From: Lachnospiraceae bacterium JLR.KK008
GTDB taxonomy: Bacteria; Bacillota; Clostridia; Lachnospirales; Lachnospiraceae
Reading direction: 5' to 3'
Length of the DNA stretch: 64,000 bases
NCBI GenBank assembly: GCA_037015955.1
Contig: CP143548.1
Location: 1,420,001-1,484,000, forward strand
A program made the position numbers and the translations under genes. Below the pieces are notes generated by a model, which was given only the letters and a program-made list of their open reading frames with translations, searched no databases and was not told the origin of the DNA. Positions 54,084 through 63,418 of the stretch are shown here, one piece after another (the first letter of the stretch is position 1; every line of letters begins with the position of its first letter).

Positions 54084-54872
54084 CTACGGCCGGTAGTCCA
54101 TGATCCGCCGGGAGATGGGGAGCAGAGCATATAAGTCGGCGTAACGGGAAGCAGAGATGTTCTCAATGTAATTGGGGACATACTGCCTTGATACGCCGGC
54201 TTTTTTCAGGATGTCGACCGCCTTGTTGTATGCGATGGCGGCGAGTGTCTCGTTCTCATAATAGCCGATGACAAAATCACCGTTGATGTGTATTTTCGCT
54301 TTATAGCACGGTTTTCCCTGTCTTGTGGCGCGGCTGACACCATGATACCGGTTGAGGATCTCGATATTTTCATAACGGTAATCAAGAGGATCGCCGTTGA
54401 CAAAACGATAGTCCCGGCCTTCAACGGCGTAGTTTTTGATGCCATAGCGGGAGGCGATACTCACCTGCATCCCGTAGTCTGACACAAAGAGGCGGCCGCC
54501 CCGCCGCATGATCTTACGGGACGAATAATAAAACAGGTCGTCCATGTCAAATTTCAGCACCAGATCAGGCGTCAGATAATAGTCAAAGTAGCGGATATGA
54601 ATATAGATCGGATTGGCTATATAAATTTTATTGTCTCTGAAATTCAGCAGACTGACCCATTTTGCAAAAGGAAGTGCCTGATCTTCCGCGTATGACTCTA
54701 AAGTGACAGATGTGTCATTTAATAGGCATGAGGCCTCCTCATAAGCCTGATTGGCCGGAATTTCCCCGGGAAAACTTCCGAGGCTGATATGTTTGGTGCG
54801 GTAGGTGACGGAAGCACGGTAGTAAGTGGTGCCGTCTTTTTTTTTCGTGGCATAAACGCCGGGCAGACTCAT
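54084..54872 (-). CDS. AP2/HNH-like DNA-binding protein
   Basis: 262 residues, soluble. The N-terminal 50 residues (GVYATKKKDGTTYYRASVTYRTKHISLGSF ... QAYEEA) and the later RATRQGKPCYKAKIHINGDFVIGYYENETLAAIAYNKAV (about 184-222) are two AP2-like sheets, as in homing endonucleases and phage proteins. Between them the segment VNGDPLDYRYENIEILNRYHGV resembles the HNH fold (NxDxxDNRxxNL), but the catalytic His residues are missing. It may be a domesticated nuclease acting as a DNA-binding regulator. It is transcribed toward hisB and divergently from the YesN regulator gene. Confidence 0.65.
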   Translation of the reverse strand: MSLPGVYATKKKDGTTYYRASVTYRTKHISLGSFPGEIPANQAYEEASCLLNDTSVTLESYAEDQALPFAKWVSLLNFRDNKIYIANPIYIHIRYFDYYLTPDLVLKFDMDDLFYYSSRKIMRRGGRLFVSDYGMQVSIASRYGIKNYAVEGRDYRFVNGDPLDYRYENIEILNRYHGVSRATRQGKPCYKAKIHINGDFVIGYYENETLAAIAYNKAVDILKKAGVSRQYVPNYIENISASRYADLYALLPISRRIMDYRP

Positions 54873-54970
54873 AACAGGTTCCTTTCTCTCAGGTATCAGG
54901 CGCAGGTTACAGATTATGACTGATCACCGTATATTGTAGCAGAAACAGTCGCAGTTTGGAATCGCTTTGA

Positions 54971-54999
54971 TTGCATTATGTATGCTTTCCCGCTATAAT
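54971..54999 (+). promoter_or_regulatory. Promoter of the sensor operon
   Basis: TTGCAT, 17 bases, TATAAT, followed by a leader of about 25 bases with AAGGAGG. Confidence 0.75.
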
Positions 55000-55029
55000 G
55001 AAGACAATGAGGGTAAGGAGGAAGCAGGC

Positions 55030-56634
55030 ATGTATACGATTGTGATCGCGGACGATGAGGCGGGACTGCGACAGGCGCTGATCAGACGGATCGACTGGCA
55101 GGATGTGGGGTTTGAGGTCGTAGGTGAGGCGGAGAACGGTGCGGAAGCGCTGGAACTGGTAGAGAAGCTGGAGCCCGATCTGCTGCTGACGGATGTGAAG
55201 ATGCCATTTATGTCCGGTATCGAGCTGGCGAGAGCGGTGCGGGAAATCCGGCCGACGATGCAGATCGCCTTTTTGAGCGGCTTTGACGATTTTACCTATG
55301 CCCAGCAGGCGATCCAGTATAATATTATCAGCTATATGCTGAAGCCGATCTCCTCGGAGGAGCTGACGAAAGAGTTAAAAAAAATCAAGTCAAAAATAGA
55401 TGAGAGATTCGAAGAATTTACGAGAAAGACGACGCAGCAGGAGCAGTACGGTCTGACAGGGTTTGTGATGCCGCTTTTGCTGGATTCCTATCAGAGCAGT
55501 CAAAGTCAGGAGCGGGAAGCACTGCTTGAGCGGGAGGCGGTGTGCAGAGGGCTGCTGAAAGAGGCGTCTGTCTCTGTGTGCTATACGGTTCTGGTGACGA
55601 GCTTTTGGGACGACAGGGGCAACAATCTGACGGATGAATCGAGTGTCAATGCCGTGCGGCTGGTCTTTCGCAAATATGTGCATCATGTGAGCTTTTACAG
55701 TAACGGCCGCATTGTTTCTCTGCTGATAGCTGCCAGAGAGGAACTGGAGAAGCATCTTCACATTCTGGTGGAGGACATTTCCCAGAGTGTAAAGCGAATC
55801 CTTGGTCTGTCCGCATTTATCGGTGTGAGCCGTATCGTCTCTGAGCTTGGGAGTTGCCATGAGGCCTATATAGAGGCGATGGATGCCATGGGCTATTCCA
55901 GACGCGGCAATGAGGGAATCTATTTCATTTCCGACATTGAGCGGTGCCGGACTTTTGACCAGGAGAAAGTACAGAGCGCCGTCAACGAGATTGAGAATCT
56001 TCTGCGGAGCGGATCAGCGGAAGAGCTGGAATGTTATCTGAACGATTTTTTCGGGGAGATGGAAAAAGACAAAACCCAGCCGGTGACGATGCGCCTTGTG
56101 ATGGCGCAGCTGATTGCCGCGGTCTTCCGGGTCGTATATGCAGTGGCGGTCAGCGAGGCTGTCCAGAGCCTGCAGCTTTCCCCACCTTTGCAGGGGTCTA
56201 TCTTCTTCAGGGACATCGGGGAGATGCGAGAGCAGTATATCGCACTTTGTCTGACGGCGAGGGAACTGGTGGCGGAACATTATAAAAAGAGCGGCTGCGC
56301 GCTCTGTGACCGGGCGCTGGAGGTGATAGAAAACCGTTACATGGATTCCGAACTCTCCCTGAATTCCATCAGCAGTGAAATTGCAGTCAGCCCCAATTAT
56401 CTGAGCGCACTGATCAAACGTTCCACGGGCAGTACGTTTGTGGATCTGCTCACGAAACGGAGAATGCAGGAGGCGAAACGGCTGCTTCTGGGGACGCCGA
56501 TCAAGATCAGGGAGATTTCGGAGAAATGCGGCTATAATGACCAGCATTATTTCAGCTACTGTTTCAAGAAGTTTGAAGGCGTCTCCCCCAATGTGTGCAG
56601 GAGGCAGCATGAAGAGAACGAATCTGAAAAATAG
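55030..56634 (+). CDS. YesN-type response regulator (receiver plus AraC HTH)
   Basis: 534 residues. The receiver (about 1-120) has the phospho-acceptor D55 in LLLTDVKMP, acidic residues D8-D9 and the conserved Lys in MLKPIS. A middle region of unknown fold (about 150-420) is followed by an AraC-type DNA-binding domain in the last 100 residues (NSISSEIAVSPNYLSALIKRSTG, IREISEKCGYNDQHYFSYCFKKFEG). It is the output part of a two-component system with the kinase whose gene overlaps by 26 bases. Likely target: the mgl operon downstream. The ATG has AAGGAGGAAGCAGGC before it; an upstream in-frame ATG overlaps the promoter and is rejected. Confidence 0.93.
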   Translation: MYTIVIADDEAGLRQALIRRIDWQDVGFEVVGEAENGAEALELVEKLEPDLLLTDVKMPFMSGIELARAVREIRPTMQIAFLSGFDDFTYAQQAIQYNIISYMLKPISSEELTKELKKIKSKIDERFEEFTRKTTQQEQYGLTGFVMPLLLDSYQSSQSQEREALLEREAVCRGLLKEASVSVCYTVLVTSFWDDRGNNLTDESSVNAVRLVFRKYVHHVSFYSNGRIVSLLIAAREELEKHLHILVEDISQSVKRILGLSAFIGVSRIVSELGSCHEAYIEAMDAMGYSRRGNEGIYFISDIERCRTFDQEKVQSAVNEIENLLRSGSAEELECYLNDFFGEMEKDKTQPVTMRLVMAQLIAAVFRVVYAVAVSEAVQSLQLSPPLQGSIFFRDIGEMREQYIALCLTARELVAEHYKKSGCALCDRALEVIENRYMDSELSLNSISSEIAVSPNYLSALIKRSTGSTFVDLLTKRRMQEAKRLLLGTPIKIREISEKCGYNDQHYFSYCFKKFEGVSPNVCRRQHEENESEK

Positions 56635-58324
56635 GATTTCACTGGCGGCGGTAATGACAGGCACGGTCGTTGTCCTTGTACTGACTGTGCTGATGACGAT
56701 CCTTTTGTTTTTTATCCGTCTATATGAAAATTCCATCGAACAAAATGCGGTTATCAGCAGTGAGCAGGCGGTCATACAGGTGATGAATACCGTGGAGACG
56801 TACACGGAAAATATGGCACAGGATATGGAGCTGCTCACTCAGAATATGCGCAAGTCTGACAGAGAGCGGGAAGAGTTCCTGCGCAGCTTTCTGGAGATCT
56901 CTCCCGATGTGGTGGCGATCATGACCTATGACGAGAGCGGAACACTGCAGGAGTGCTGGTCAGGCGGACAGAAGCGGAAGACTAAAGTGCTGAAAGACCT
57001 CTCATATATGGAAAAGCCCCCGGGAGAGGGACTGAGCATTTCCAAACCCCATGTGGAGACGCTGTTTGAGGAATATTATCCCTGGGTCGTCACCATATCC
57101 CAGAAAATGCAGGATCGTGAGGGATATGAACGACAGGTGTTCATGGATATTCGGTTTTCGAACATTGCCAGCTATATCGATGATGTGGGGATCGGCCGGC
57201 ATGGGTATTGTTTTATTCAGGATACGGACGGCAACCTTGTCTATCACCCTCAGCAGCAGCTTATCTACTCCGGACTCAAGGAGGAGCTGACAGATGATCT
57301 GCGGGAACTTCCGGACGGCACGTATCCTTATGCGAATGTCATTTACACGATCCGCACACTGGAGAATTGTAACTGGCGGATCGTCGGTGTCAGTTTCGTG
57401 GACGAGCTGATCACAGATAAAATGGAACATATCGTGCGCATCTGTCTCGTGCTGCTTTTGCTCGTGCTCTCCACCGTTGTCGTTGTCGGAATGCTGTTTT
57501 CGTGGCTGTTTGCGGAGCCGGCCAACCGCCTGGCGAGAGCGATGGGAGAATTTGAAAAAGAAGCGGAGAATTTTCAGTTTGCCGCGGTGAGCGGTACCCG
57601 GGAGATTTCCGCACTTTCGGCATCGTTTGGGCATATGGTTGTACGTATCCAGAAGCTGATGGAACAGGTGCGTGAGGAGGAAATTTCTCTGCGAAAGACG
57701 GAACTGAATGCGTTGCAGGCGCAGATCAATCCTCATTTTCTGTATAATACGCTTGACTCCATTGCCTGGATGTGCGAGGAAGAGAGGACAAAGGAAGCGG
57801 TGGAGATGGTGGAGGCGCTTGCGCAGCTGTTTCGAATCAGTATCAGTAAGGGACATGAGCTGATTACGCTGGAAAAAGAGGTGCAGCATGCCCGCAACTA
57901 TCTGAAAATACAAAATTACCGGTACAAAAATCAGTTTACGTATCATTTTGAGGTGGAGGAAAGTTGTCTGTCTTATCTGTGCAATAAGATCACATTACAG
58001 CCGATCATTGAGAATGCCATCTATCATGGGATTGACCGGATGGTGGACGAGGGCAGCATCTCGATCCGTATCTGTGAGGAAGCGCAGGCAATCCGCATGA
58101 CCGTCACGGACAATGGAGTGGGCATGACGCCGCAGCAGTGTGAGGAAATCCTGTGTCGGGATGCAGGCGACCGTACCGGGATCGGCATCAAGAATGTCAA
58201 TGACCGTATCAGAATTTATTTTGGAGAGGAATATGGGCTGTGTATCACAAGCGAGCTGGACGAAGGGACAGAGGTAGAGATCCGGATTCCTAAAATACGG
58301 GAGGGCGATTATGAAAACAAATAA
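56609..58324 (+). CDS. YesM-type sensor histidine kinase
   Basis: 571 residues. Two membrane helices (about 11-36 and 276-301) enclose an extracytoplasmic sensor of about 240 residues with a Cache-like look. A HAMP-like linker leads to the kinase core: phospho-acceptor H376 in QINPHFLYNTLDSIAWM, the N box LQPIIENAIYHGID, DNGVGM and GIGIKNVNDRIRIYFG for ATP. The LytS/YesM-type core phosphorylates the YesN partner encoded upstream. The gene overlaps both neighbours (26 bases before, 14 after), so the three proteins are translationally linked. AGGAGG precedes the ATG. Confidence 0.93.
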   Translation: MKRTNLKNRISLAAVMTGTVVVLVLTVLMTILLFFIRLYENSIEQNAVISSEQAVIQVMNTVETYTENMAQDMELLTQNMRKSDREREEFLRSFLEISPDVVAIMTYDESGTLQECWSGGQKRKTKVLKDLSYMEKPPGEGLSISKPHVETLFEEYYPWVVTISQKMQDREGYERQVFMDIRFSNIASYIDDVGIGRHGYCFIQDTDGNLVYHPQQQLIYSGLKEELTDDLRELPDGTYPYANVIYTIRTLENCNWRIVGVSFVDELITDKMEHIVRICLVLLLLVLSTVVVVGMLFSWLFAEPANRLARAMGEFEKEAENFQFAAVSGTREISALSASFGHMVVRIQKLMEQVREEEISLRKTELNALQAQINPHFLYNTLDSIAWMCEEERTKEAVEMVEALAQLFRISISKGHELITLEKEVQHARNYLKIQNYRYKNQFTYHFEVEESCLSYLCNKITLQPIIENAIYHGIDRMVDEGSISIRICEEAQAIRMTVTDNGVGMTPQQCEEILCRDAGDRTGIGIKNVNDRIRIYFGEEYGLCITSELDEGTEVEIRIPKIREGDYENK

Positions 58325-59330
58325 AGAGAACAGAGTGATGCGCTACTTATTATCTGTCGTCGGTATTGTGCTTTTGATCGTCTGTTATGTGACAGGAATC
58401 CGCTATATCGTCCACAGTTTTCAGACGCCGGAGTCTGAGCGGGGCGAGGGCAGCAGACATTATGTGGCTGTGATCACGAAATCGACGACATCCGCTTTCT
58501 GGAGATCAGTGTTTGCCGGCGCCAATGCCGCAGGTACGGAATACAATCTGACGCTGTGTATGGAAGGACCGGACAACGAGGAGGATTACCAGACGCAGAA
58601 CGAGATGATCGAACAGGCTGTGGAGGAGGGGGCGGAAGTGATCGTTTTCTCCGCAGTCGATTATCAGGCCAACGCCAATGCCATCGATGCGGCCGCGGCC
58701 GCCGGGGTCAGGATTGTCGTCATTGACAGTGATGTGGACAGCGATATGGTCAGTTGCCGGATCAGTACGGACAACTACCAGGCGGGACGGATGGCGGGCA
58801 GAGCCGTCCTTGCCGGCGATCAGGAGAAACTGAATGTTGGCATCGTCAATTTTGATAAAAATACTTCCAACGGACAGCAGCGTGAAAAAGGCTTCCGGGA
58901 AGAGATCGGGGAGGACCCGAGAGTGCAGATTGTAGATGCCATCAATGTGATCTCCACGACGGAAGATTCCAGGGAGCAGACAAAGGAAATGCTGCGCCGT
59001 CATCCGGAGATCAATGTGATTGCCACGTTTAACGAGTGGACAAGCCTGGGTGTCGGCTATGCCATCCGCGAGCTTGGTTTGTCCGAAGAGACCTTGGTCG
59101 TGGCGTTTGACAGTAATGTCGTATCGGTGGGAATGCTGGAGACCGGGGAGGTCGATGCGCTCGTCGTACAGAATCCCTATGCGATGGGGTATCTCGGCGT
59201 GGAATGCGCCTATCAGCTGATCAATAATATTCCGGTGGAACAGCCGCAGGTGGATACTTCTACGATGGTGATCACGAGAGAGACAATGTTTGAGGAAGAA
59301 TGTCAGAAAGTGCTGTTTACGTTTGACTGA
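58311..59330 (+). CDS. Membrane-anchored sugar-binding protein (sensor partner)
   Basis: 339 residues. Residues about 10-30 form one membrane helix (YLLSVVGIVLLIVCYVTGI) with no lipobox and no signal-peptidase site, so the protein is anchored rather than released. The rest is a type I periplasmic-binding fold (RbsB/MglB-like): ITKSTTSAFWRSVFAGANAAG, IVVIDSDVDSD, FNEWTSLGVGYAIRE, VAFDSNVVSVGMLE. Because its gene overlaps the kinase gene, it probably presents sugar binding to the kinase rather than serving transport, like the XylFII-LytS pair known from Clostridium. The mglB gene follows after a separate promoter. Confidence 0.9.
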   Translation: MKTNKENRVMRYLLSVVGIVLLIVCYVTGIRYIVHSFQTPESERGEGSRHYVAVITKSTTSAFWRSVFAGANAAGTEYNLTLCMEGPDNEEDYQTQNEMIEQAVEEGAEVIVFSAVDYQANANAIDAAAAAGVRIVVIDSDVDSDMVSCRISTDNYQAGRMAGRAVLAGDQEKLNVGIVNFDKNTSNGQQREKGFREEIGEDPRVQIVDAINVISTTEDSREQTKEMLRRHPEINVIATFNEWTSLGVGYAIRELGLSEETLVVAFDSNVVSVGMLETGEVDALVVQNPYAMGYLGVECAYQLINNIPVEQPQVDTSTMVITRETMFEEECQKVLFTFD

Positions 59331-59402
59331 CAGTTTTCTGACAGATGGTGTAAGATTTTGTACAAAAATCATAAAAATTTACATGGATTTTCCTGTTCTT
59401 TG

Positions 59403-59411
59403 TGGTATACT
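59403..59411 (+). promoter_or_regulatory. Extended -10 promoter of mglB
   Basis: TGGTATACT is an extended -10 (TGnTATACT) about 48 bases before mglB. The -35 is weak, which fits activation by the YesN-type regulator. Strong ribosome site AAAGGGAGG. Confidence 0.55.
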
Positions 59412-59458
59412 GATAATCACAACAGAGGTTGTAAATTTTTTAAAGGGAGGATTTTAAA

Positions 59459-60589
59459 ATGAAAAAGAAAATTCTTGCTACATTGCTGAGCATGGCAATG
59501 GTAGCGACTCTGCTCGTTGGTTGCGGCAGCAGCTCTGATGCGCCGACAACAGCACCTGCAGAAGATGCGGCTGAGGCTCCTGCGGAAGCAGAAGAGGAAG
59601 CACCTGCAGAAGATGCAGCAGAGGCAGAGGACGGCGATGCGGAAGCAGCATCGGGCGATTTCGCTGATAAGAAAGTCGGCGTATGTATTTATCAGTTTTC
59701 TGATAACTTCATGACTCTGTTCCGTACAGAGCTTGAGAACTATCTTGTAAGCCTTGGTTTCTCTAAAGACAATATTACAATCGTTGACGGTGCAAATGAC
59801 CAGGCGACACAGACAGGACAGATTGATAACTTTATTTCTCAGGGCGTTGATGTACTGATCATCAACCCGGTAAACTCTTCTTCCGCAGAGACAATTACGG
59901 ACAAAGTGGTTGAGGCAGGTATTCCGCTTGTATACATCAATCGTGAGCCGGATGAGTCCGAAGAGAAGAGATGGGCAGATAACAACTGGAATGTTACTTA
60001 TGTAGGTTGTGACGCTCGTCAGTCCGGAACATTCCAGGGCGAACTGATCTCTGACCTTGGTCTGGAGACAATCGACAAGAATGGCAACGGCAAAGTTGAC
60101 TACATCATGATCCAGGGTGATCCGGAGAACGTAGACGCACAGTTCCGTACGGAATTCTCCATAAAAGCACTGGAAGATGCAGGATTTGAAGTAAACGAGC
60201 TGTTTAATCAGGTAGGTAACTGGCAGCAAGATCAGGCACAGTCTCTTGTTGCGAATGCACTTGGACAGTTTGGTGATGATGTGGAAGTTGTATTCTGCAA
60301 CAACGATGCAATGGCACTTGGCGCTCTGCAGGCAATCGAAGCAGCAGGACGTACAGTAGGCGAAGACATCTTCTTAGTTGGTGTTGACGCTCTGTCCGAG
60401 GCTCTTGAGAACGTTATCTCCGGCAAGATGACAGGTACCGTATTTAACGATCACTTCTCACAGTCTCACAGTGCAGCAGATGCAGCAGTGAACTATCTGA
60501 CAGGTGCAGGCAATGAGCACTATATTGGCTGCGACTATGTGAAGGTTACTACTGAGAACGCACAGTCTGTACTTGACAGCGTTAAATAA
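59459..60589 (+). CDS. mglB: Galactose/glucose-binding lipoprotein MglB
   Basis: 376 residues. Lipoprotein signal with LVGC (Cys22), then a low-complexity A/E-rich linker (about 27-60), then the galactose/glucose-binding fold. Diagnostic are DNFMTLFRTELE near the start of the fold, INREPDESEEKR in the sugar site, and DKNGNGKVDYIMIQGDPE, which corresponds to the calcium-binding loop of E. coli MglB. So galactose or glucose is the likely ligand. Codons are optimised, as expected for an abundant binding protein. mglA follows after a hairpin. Confidence 0.95.
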   Translation: MKKKILATLLSMAMVATLLVGCGSSSDAPTTAPAEDAAEAPAEAEEEAPAEDAAEAEDGDAEAASGDFADKKVGVCIYQFSDNFMTLFRTELENYLVSLGFSKDNITIVDGANDQATQTGQIDNFISQGVDVLIINPVNSSSAETITDKVVEAGIPLVYINREPDESEEKRWADNNWNVTYVGCDARQSGTFQGELISDLGLETIDKNGNGKVDYIMIQGDPENVDAQFRTEFSIKALEDAGFEVNELFNQVGNWQQDQAQSLVANALGQFGDDVEVVFCNNDAMALGALQAIEAAGRTVGEDIFLVGVDALSEALENVISGKMTGTVFNDHFSQSHSAADAAVNYLTGAGNEHYIGCDYVKVTTENAQSVLDSVK

Positions 60590-60619
60590 TAACGTCTGAC
60601 AGACAAAACAGATGAATCG

Positions 60620-60653
60620 GTGCGGGTGTTGGATGACGGCACCCGCACTTTTC
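60620..60653 (+). terminator. Attenuating terminator between mglB and mglA
   Basis: GTGCGGGTG at 60620-60628 pairs with CACCCGCAC at 60640-60648, followed by TTTTC. Partial termination here would give more MglB than MglA/MglC and protect the mglB mRNA end. Confidence 0.8.
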
Positions 60654-60723
60654 TATGTGAAACGGGATACGGAGGGCAAGCGACTGTCCGTATTCACATA
60701 CATAAACAATAAGGAGAAGCAGA

Positions 60724-62232
60724 ATGGCTGAATACAAACTGGAACTAAAGGGTGTCTGTAAATCATTCCCTGGTGTGAAGGCGCTGGACAATGTAAATTT
60801 GTCCCTCCGCCCCGGAACAGTCCATGCGCTGATGGGGGAGAACGGTGCGGGCAAATCTACCCTGATGAAATGCCTTTTCGGCATCTATAAAATGGATGAG
60901 GGAGAGATCTTTCTCGACGGGAAAAAGATCGTGATCGGAAATCCGGATGAGGCGATGAAACACGGAATTGCCATGGTGCATCAGGAATTGCAGCCGGTAC
61001 CCGCAAGAAGTGTGGCGGAAAATCTTTATCTGGGACGATTTCCCACCAAAAATTTCGGTCCGCTGAAGATGATCGATCATAAGACGATGTATGCGGAGAC
61101 GGAAAAATGGCTGAAAGAAGTGAAAATGGATTTTGACCCGAAGGCACAGCTTGGAACATTGTCGATCGGGCAGATGCAGTCTGTGGAGATCGCGAAAGCA
61201 GTTTCCCAGCAGGCGAAAGTCGTTATCTTTGATGAACCGACTTCTTCACTTTCCGATAATGAGGTGGAGGCTTTGTTCCGTATTATGAATGATCTGCGGG
61301 ATAAAGGCGTGACGATGGTATATATTTCTCATAAGATGGATGAGATTAAGAGAATTGCTGATGACATTACGATCATGAGGGATGGTACTTACGTAGGGAC
61401 ATGGCAGACAAAAGATCTCACAACCGACCAGATCATTGCCAAAATGGTTGGCCGGGAGCTGACAAATGTATATCCGCCGAGGCAAAATGAACCCGGTGAA
61501 GTTATCATGGAAGTGAAAAATCTCTGTTCCATTCATGCCAATTCTTTCCAGAATGTCAGTTTCACCCTTCGAAGGGGCGAGATTCTCGGATTTGGCGGTC
61601 TGGTAGGTGCACAGAGAACAGAGCTTATGGAAGGCATCTTCGGTATCCGCGGCGTGGAGTCCGGAGAAGTTTACATAAACGGGAAAAAGGTGAAGACGAA
61701 ACATCCGATCGATGCGATGAAAGCCGGCATCGGTCTGATCACAGAAGACCGGCGCGGAAACGGTATTTTTGGCTGTCTGTCGATCAAAGATAACGTAGGT
61801 GTGTCGATCTATAATAAATACCTCAAAGCAGGATTTGTACTGGATCACAAAAGGATCAACGGTATCGTTGATGAAAATATTGAGAAGCTCAGAATTAAGA
61901 CGCCGAGCATGAAAGAGCATATTTCCAATCTGTCGGGCGGCAATCAGCAGAAGGTTATTGTTTCCAGATGGCTGGCCAATGATCCGGACGTACTGATCAT
62001 GGATGAACCGACCCGTGGTATCGACGTGGGGGCAAAGCACGAGATCTATGAGATCATGAACGAGCTGGCGAAACAGGGAAAGGCGATTATTATGATCTCT
62101 TCCGAAATGGCAGAACTCCTTGGTATGGCTGACAGAGTCTACGTGATGTGTAATGGCAGGATGACCGGTGAGATCACGGAGAAGGAAGAGATGAATCAGG
62201 AACGTGTCATGAGTTTTGCGACCCAGTTCTGA
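60724..62232 (+). CDS. mglA: Galactose/methyl galactoside ABC transporter ATPase MglA
   Basis: 502-residue double ABC ATPase of the sugar CUT2 type. Domain 1: GENGAGKST (about 39-47), signature LSIGQMQ, Walker B VVIFDEPTSSL, switch SHKMDE. Domain 2: GFGGLVGAQRTEL in place of Walker A (the usual degenerate second site of CUT2 ATPases), LSGGNQQKV, VLIMDEPTRGIDVGAK. It powers the MglC channel. The ATG follows AAGGAGAAGCAGA, 134 bases after mglB. Confidence 0.95.
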   Translation: MAEYKLELKGVCKSFPGVKALDNVNLSLRPGTVHALMGENGAGKSTLMKCLFGIYKMDEGEIFLDGKKIVIGNPDEAMKHGIAMVHQELQPVPARSVAENLYLGRFPTKNFGPLKMIDHKTMYAETEKWLKEVKMDFDPKAQLGTLSIGQMQSVEIAKAVSQQAKVVIFDEPTSSLSDNEVEALFRIMNDLRDKGVTMVYISHKMDEIKRIADDITIMRDGTYVGTWQTKDLTTDQIIAKMVGRELTNVYPPRQNEPGEVIMEVKNLCSIHANSFQNVSFTLRRGEILGFGGLVGAQRTELMEGIFGIRGVESGEVYINGKKVKTKHPIDAMKAGIGLITEDRRGNGIFGCLSIKDNVGVSIYNKYLKAGFVLDHKRINGIVDENIEKLRIKTPSMKEHISNLSGGNQQKVIVSRWLANDPDVLIMDEPTRGIDVGAKHEIYEIMNELAKQGKAIIMISSEMAELLGMADRVYVMCNGRMTGEITEKEEMNQERVMSFATQF

Positions 62233-62254
62233 CAGAGAAGGAGGATAAAAAAGA

Positions 62255-63244
62255 ATGGATAAGACAAAGAAGAAAAAAATAACAGACTTTCTGATCAATA
62301 ACGGTGTCATTATCGTTATGTTTGTGCTGGTAATCTATACCGGTCTGACAGCGGATAATTTCTTTACAAGCAACAATCTGTTGAATACATTGATGAACAT
62401 GAGCTTCCGTCTCGTCATCGCACTCGGCATTGCCGGCTGCGTGATCACTGCCGGCTGCGACCTGTCCGCAGGACGTATGATCGGTTTTGGCGGCTGTATC
62501 GCCGGTGTGCTGTTGCAGAGAATGGATTTTTCCGGTAAGTTCTTCCCGGATATGGAACCGATGAATGTTTTTCTGGTAGCGATCATTGTTATGTTGATCT
62601 GTGCGGCTTTCGGTTCCGTTACCGGATTTTTCATCGCGTATCTGAGCGTGCCGCCTTTTATTGCGACGCTGGCGATGATGGAGATCGTTTATGGTATCAA
62701 TATGATCTTTACGAATGCGACCCCTCTTGGCGGCTTTGTGAAGGAATATACGGACGTAGCGAGCGGCAAGTTCCTCGGTATCAGTTATCTGATCTGGATT
62801 GCGGTCATTGTGGCGGCGATCACCTGGTTTATCTTTAATATGACCCGTCACGGAAAATATATGTATGCGGTAGGCGGAAATCCGCAGGCGGCGGAAGTAG
62901 CCGGTGTCCCCGTAAAGAAAACGCTGATTCTGATTTATATGAAAGCGGCTGCGATGTATGGTCTGGCTGGATTTATGCTCGGGGCGAAGTCCGGAGGCGC
63001 TTCCGTGCAGCTTGGATATGGTTATGAGATGGAAGCCATCGCTGCATGTACGATCGGCGGAGTATCCGTTACCGGCGGACGAGGCAGAGTGTCTTCCGCG
63101 ATCGTCGGTGTTGCCGTGTTTGAACTCTTAAAAGTGGCATTGCAGTATCTTGGCGTCAATGCGAACGCACAGTGGATCGCGATCGGTATCGTTATCTTTA
63201 TCGCAATCTCGCTTGACATCAGAAAATACATTGCGAAGAAATAA
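62255..63244 (+). CDS. mglC: Galactose/methyl galactoside ABC transporter permease MglC
   Basis: 329 residues, about eight to ten helices. Membrane subunit of the CUT2 sugar importer. The family block GGVSVTGGRGRVSSAIVGV is at about 268-286, and the EAA-like loop region is seen near VGGNPQAAEVAGVPVKKTL (about 206-224). It starts 22 bases after mglA and ends before a terminator, closing the mgl operon. With MglB and MglA it makes a complete galactose/glucose uptake system. Confidence 0.95.
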   Translation: MDKTKKKKITDFLINNGVIIVMFVLVIYTGLTADNFFTSNNLLNTLMNMSFRLVIALGIAGCVITAGCDLSAGRMIGFGGCIAGVLLQRMDFSGKFFPDMEPMNVFLVAIIVMLICAAFGSVTGFFIAYLSVPPFIATLAMMEIVYGINMIFTNATPLGGFVKEYTDVASGKFLGISYLIWIAVIVAAITWFIFNMTRHGKYMYAVGGNPQAAEVAGVPVKKTLILIYMKAAAMYGLAGFMLGAKSGGASVQLGYGYEMEAIAACTIGGVSVTGGRGRVSSAIVGVAVFELLKVALQYLGVNANAQWIAIGIVIFIAISLDIRKYIAKK

Positions 63245-63302
63245 ACATAAAAATAACAAGAACTATAACAAGAATAAGATATTGTTGTTATTTATGTTCC
63301 AG

Positions 63303-63333
63303 AGCGGCCGGAGAGAATATCCGGCCGCTTTTA
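63303..63333 (+). terminator. Terminator after mglC
   Basis: AGCGGCCGG at 63303-63311 pairs with CCGGCCGCT at 63321-63329, followed by TTT. Confidence 0.9.
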
Positions 63334-63418
63334 GGTGTGCGGGGGGGCATCGGTTGATATAATAAATTCCGTGCATAATTTTAGTACAACCTGTATAGAA
63401 TTATATGGGTGAAGAATT

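Noticed and set aside
56438-56608. Upstream extension of the histidine kinase frame
   Set aside because: The 57 extra codons lie inside the AraC domain of the regulator gene; AGGAGG and a signal-anchor mark the ATG at 56609.
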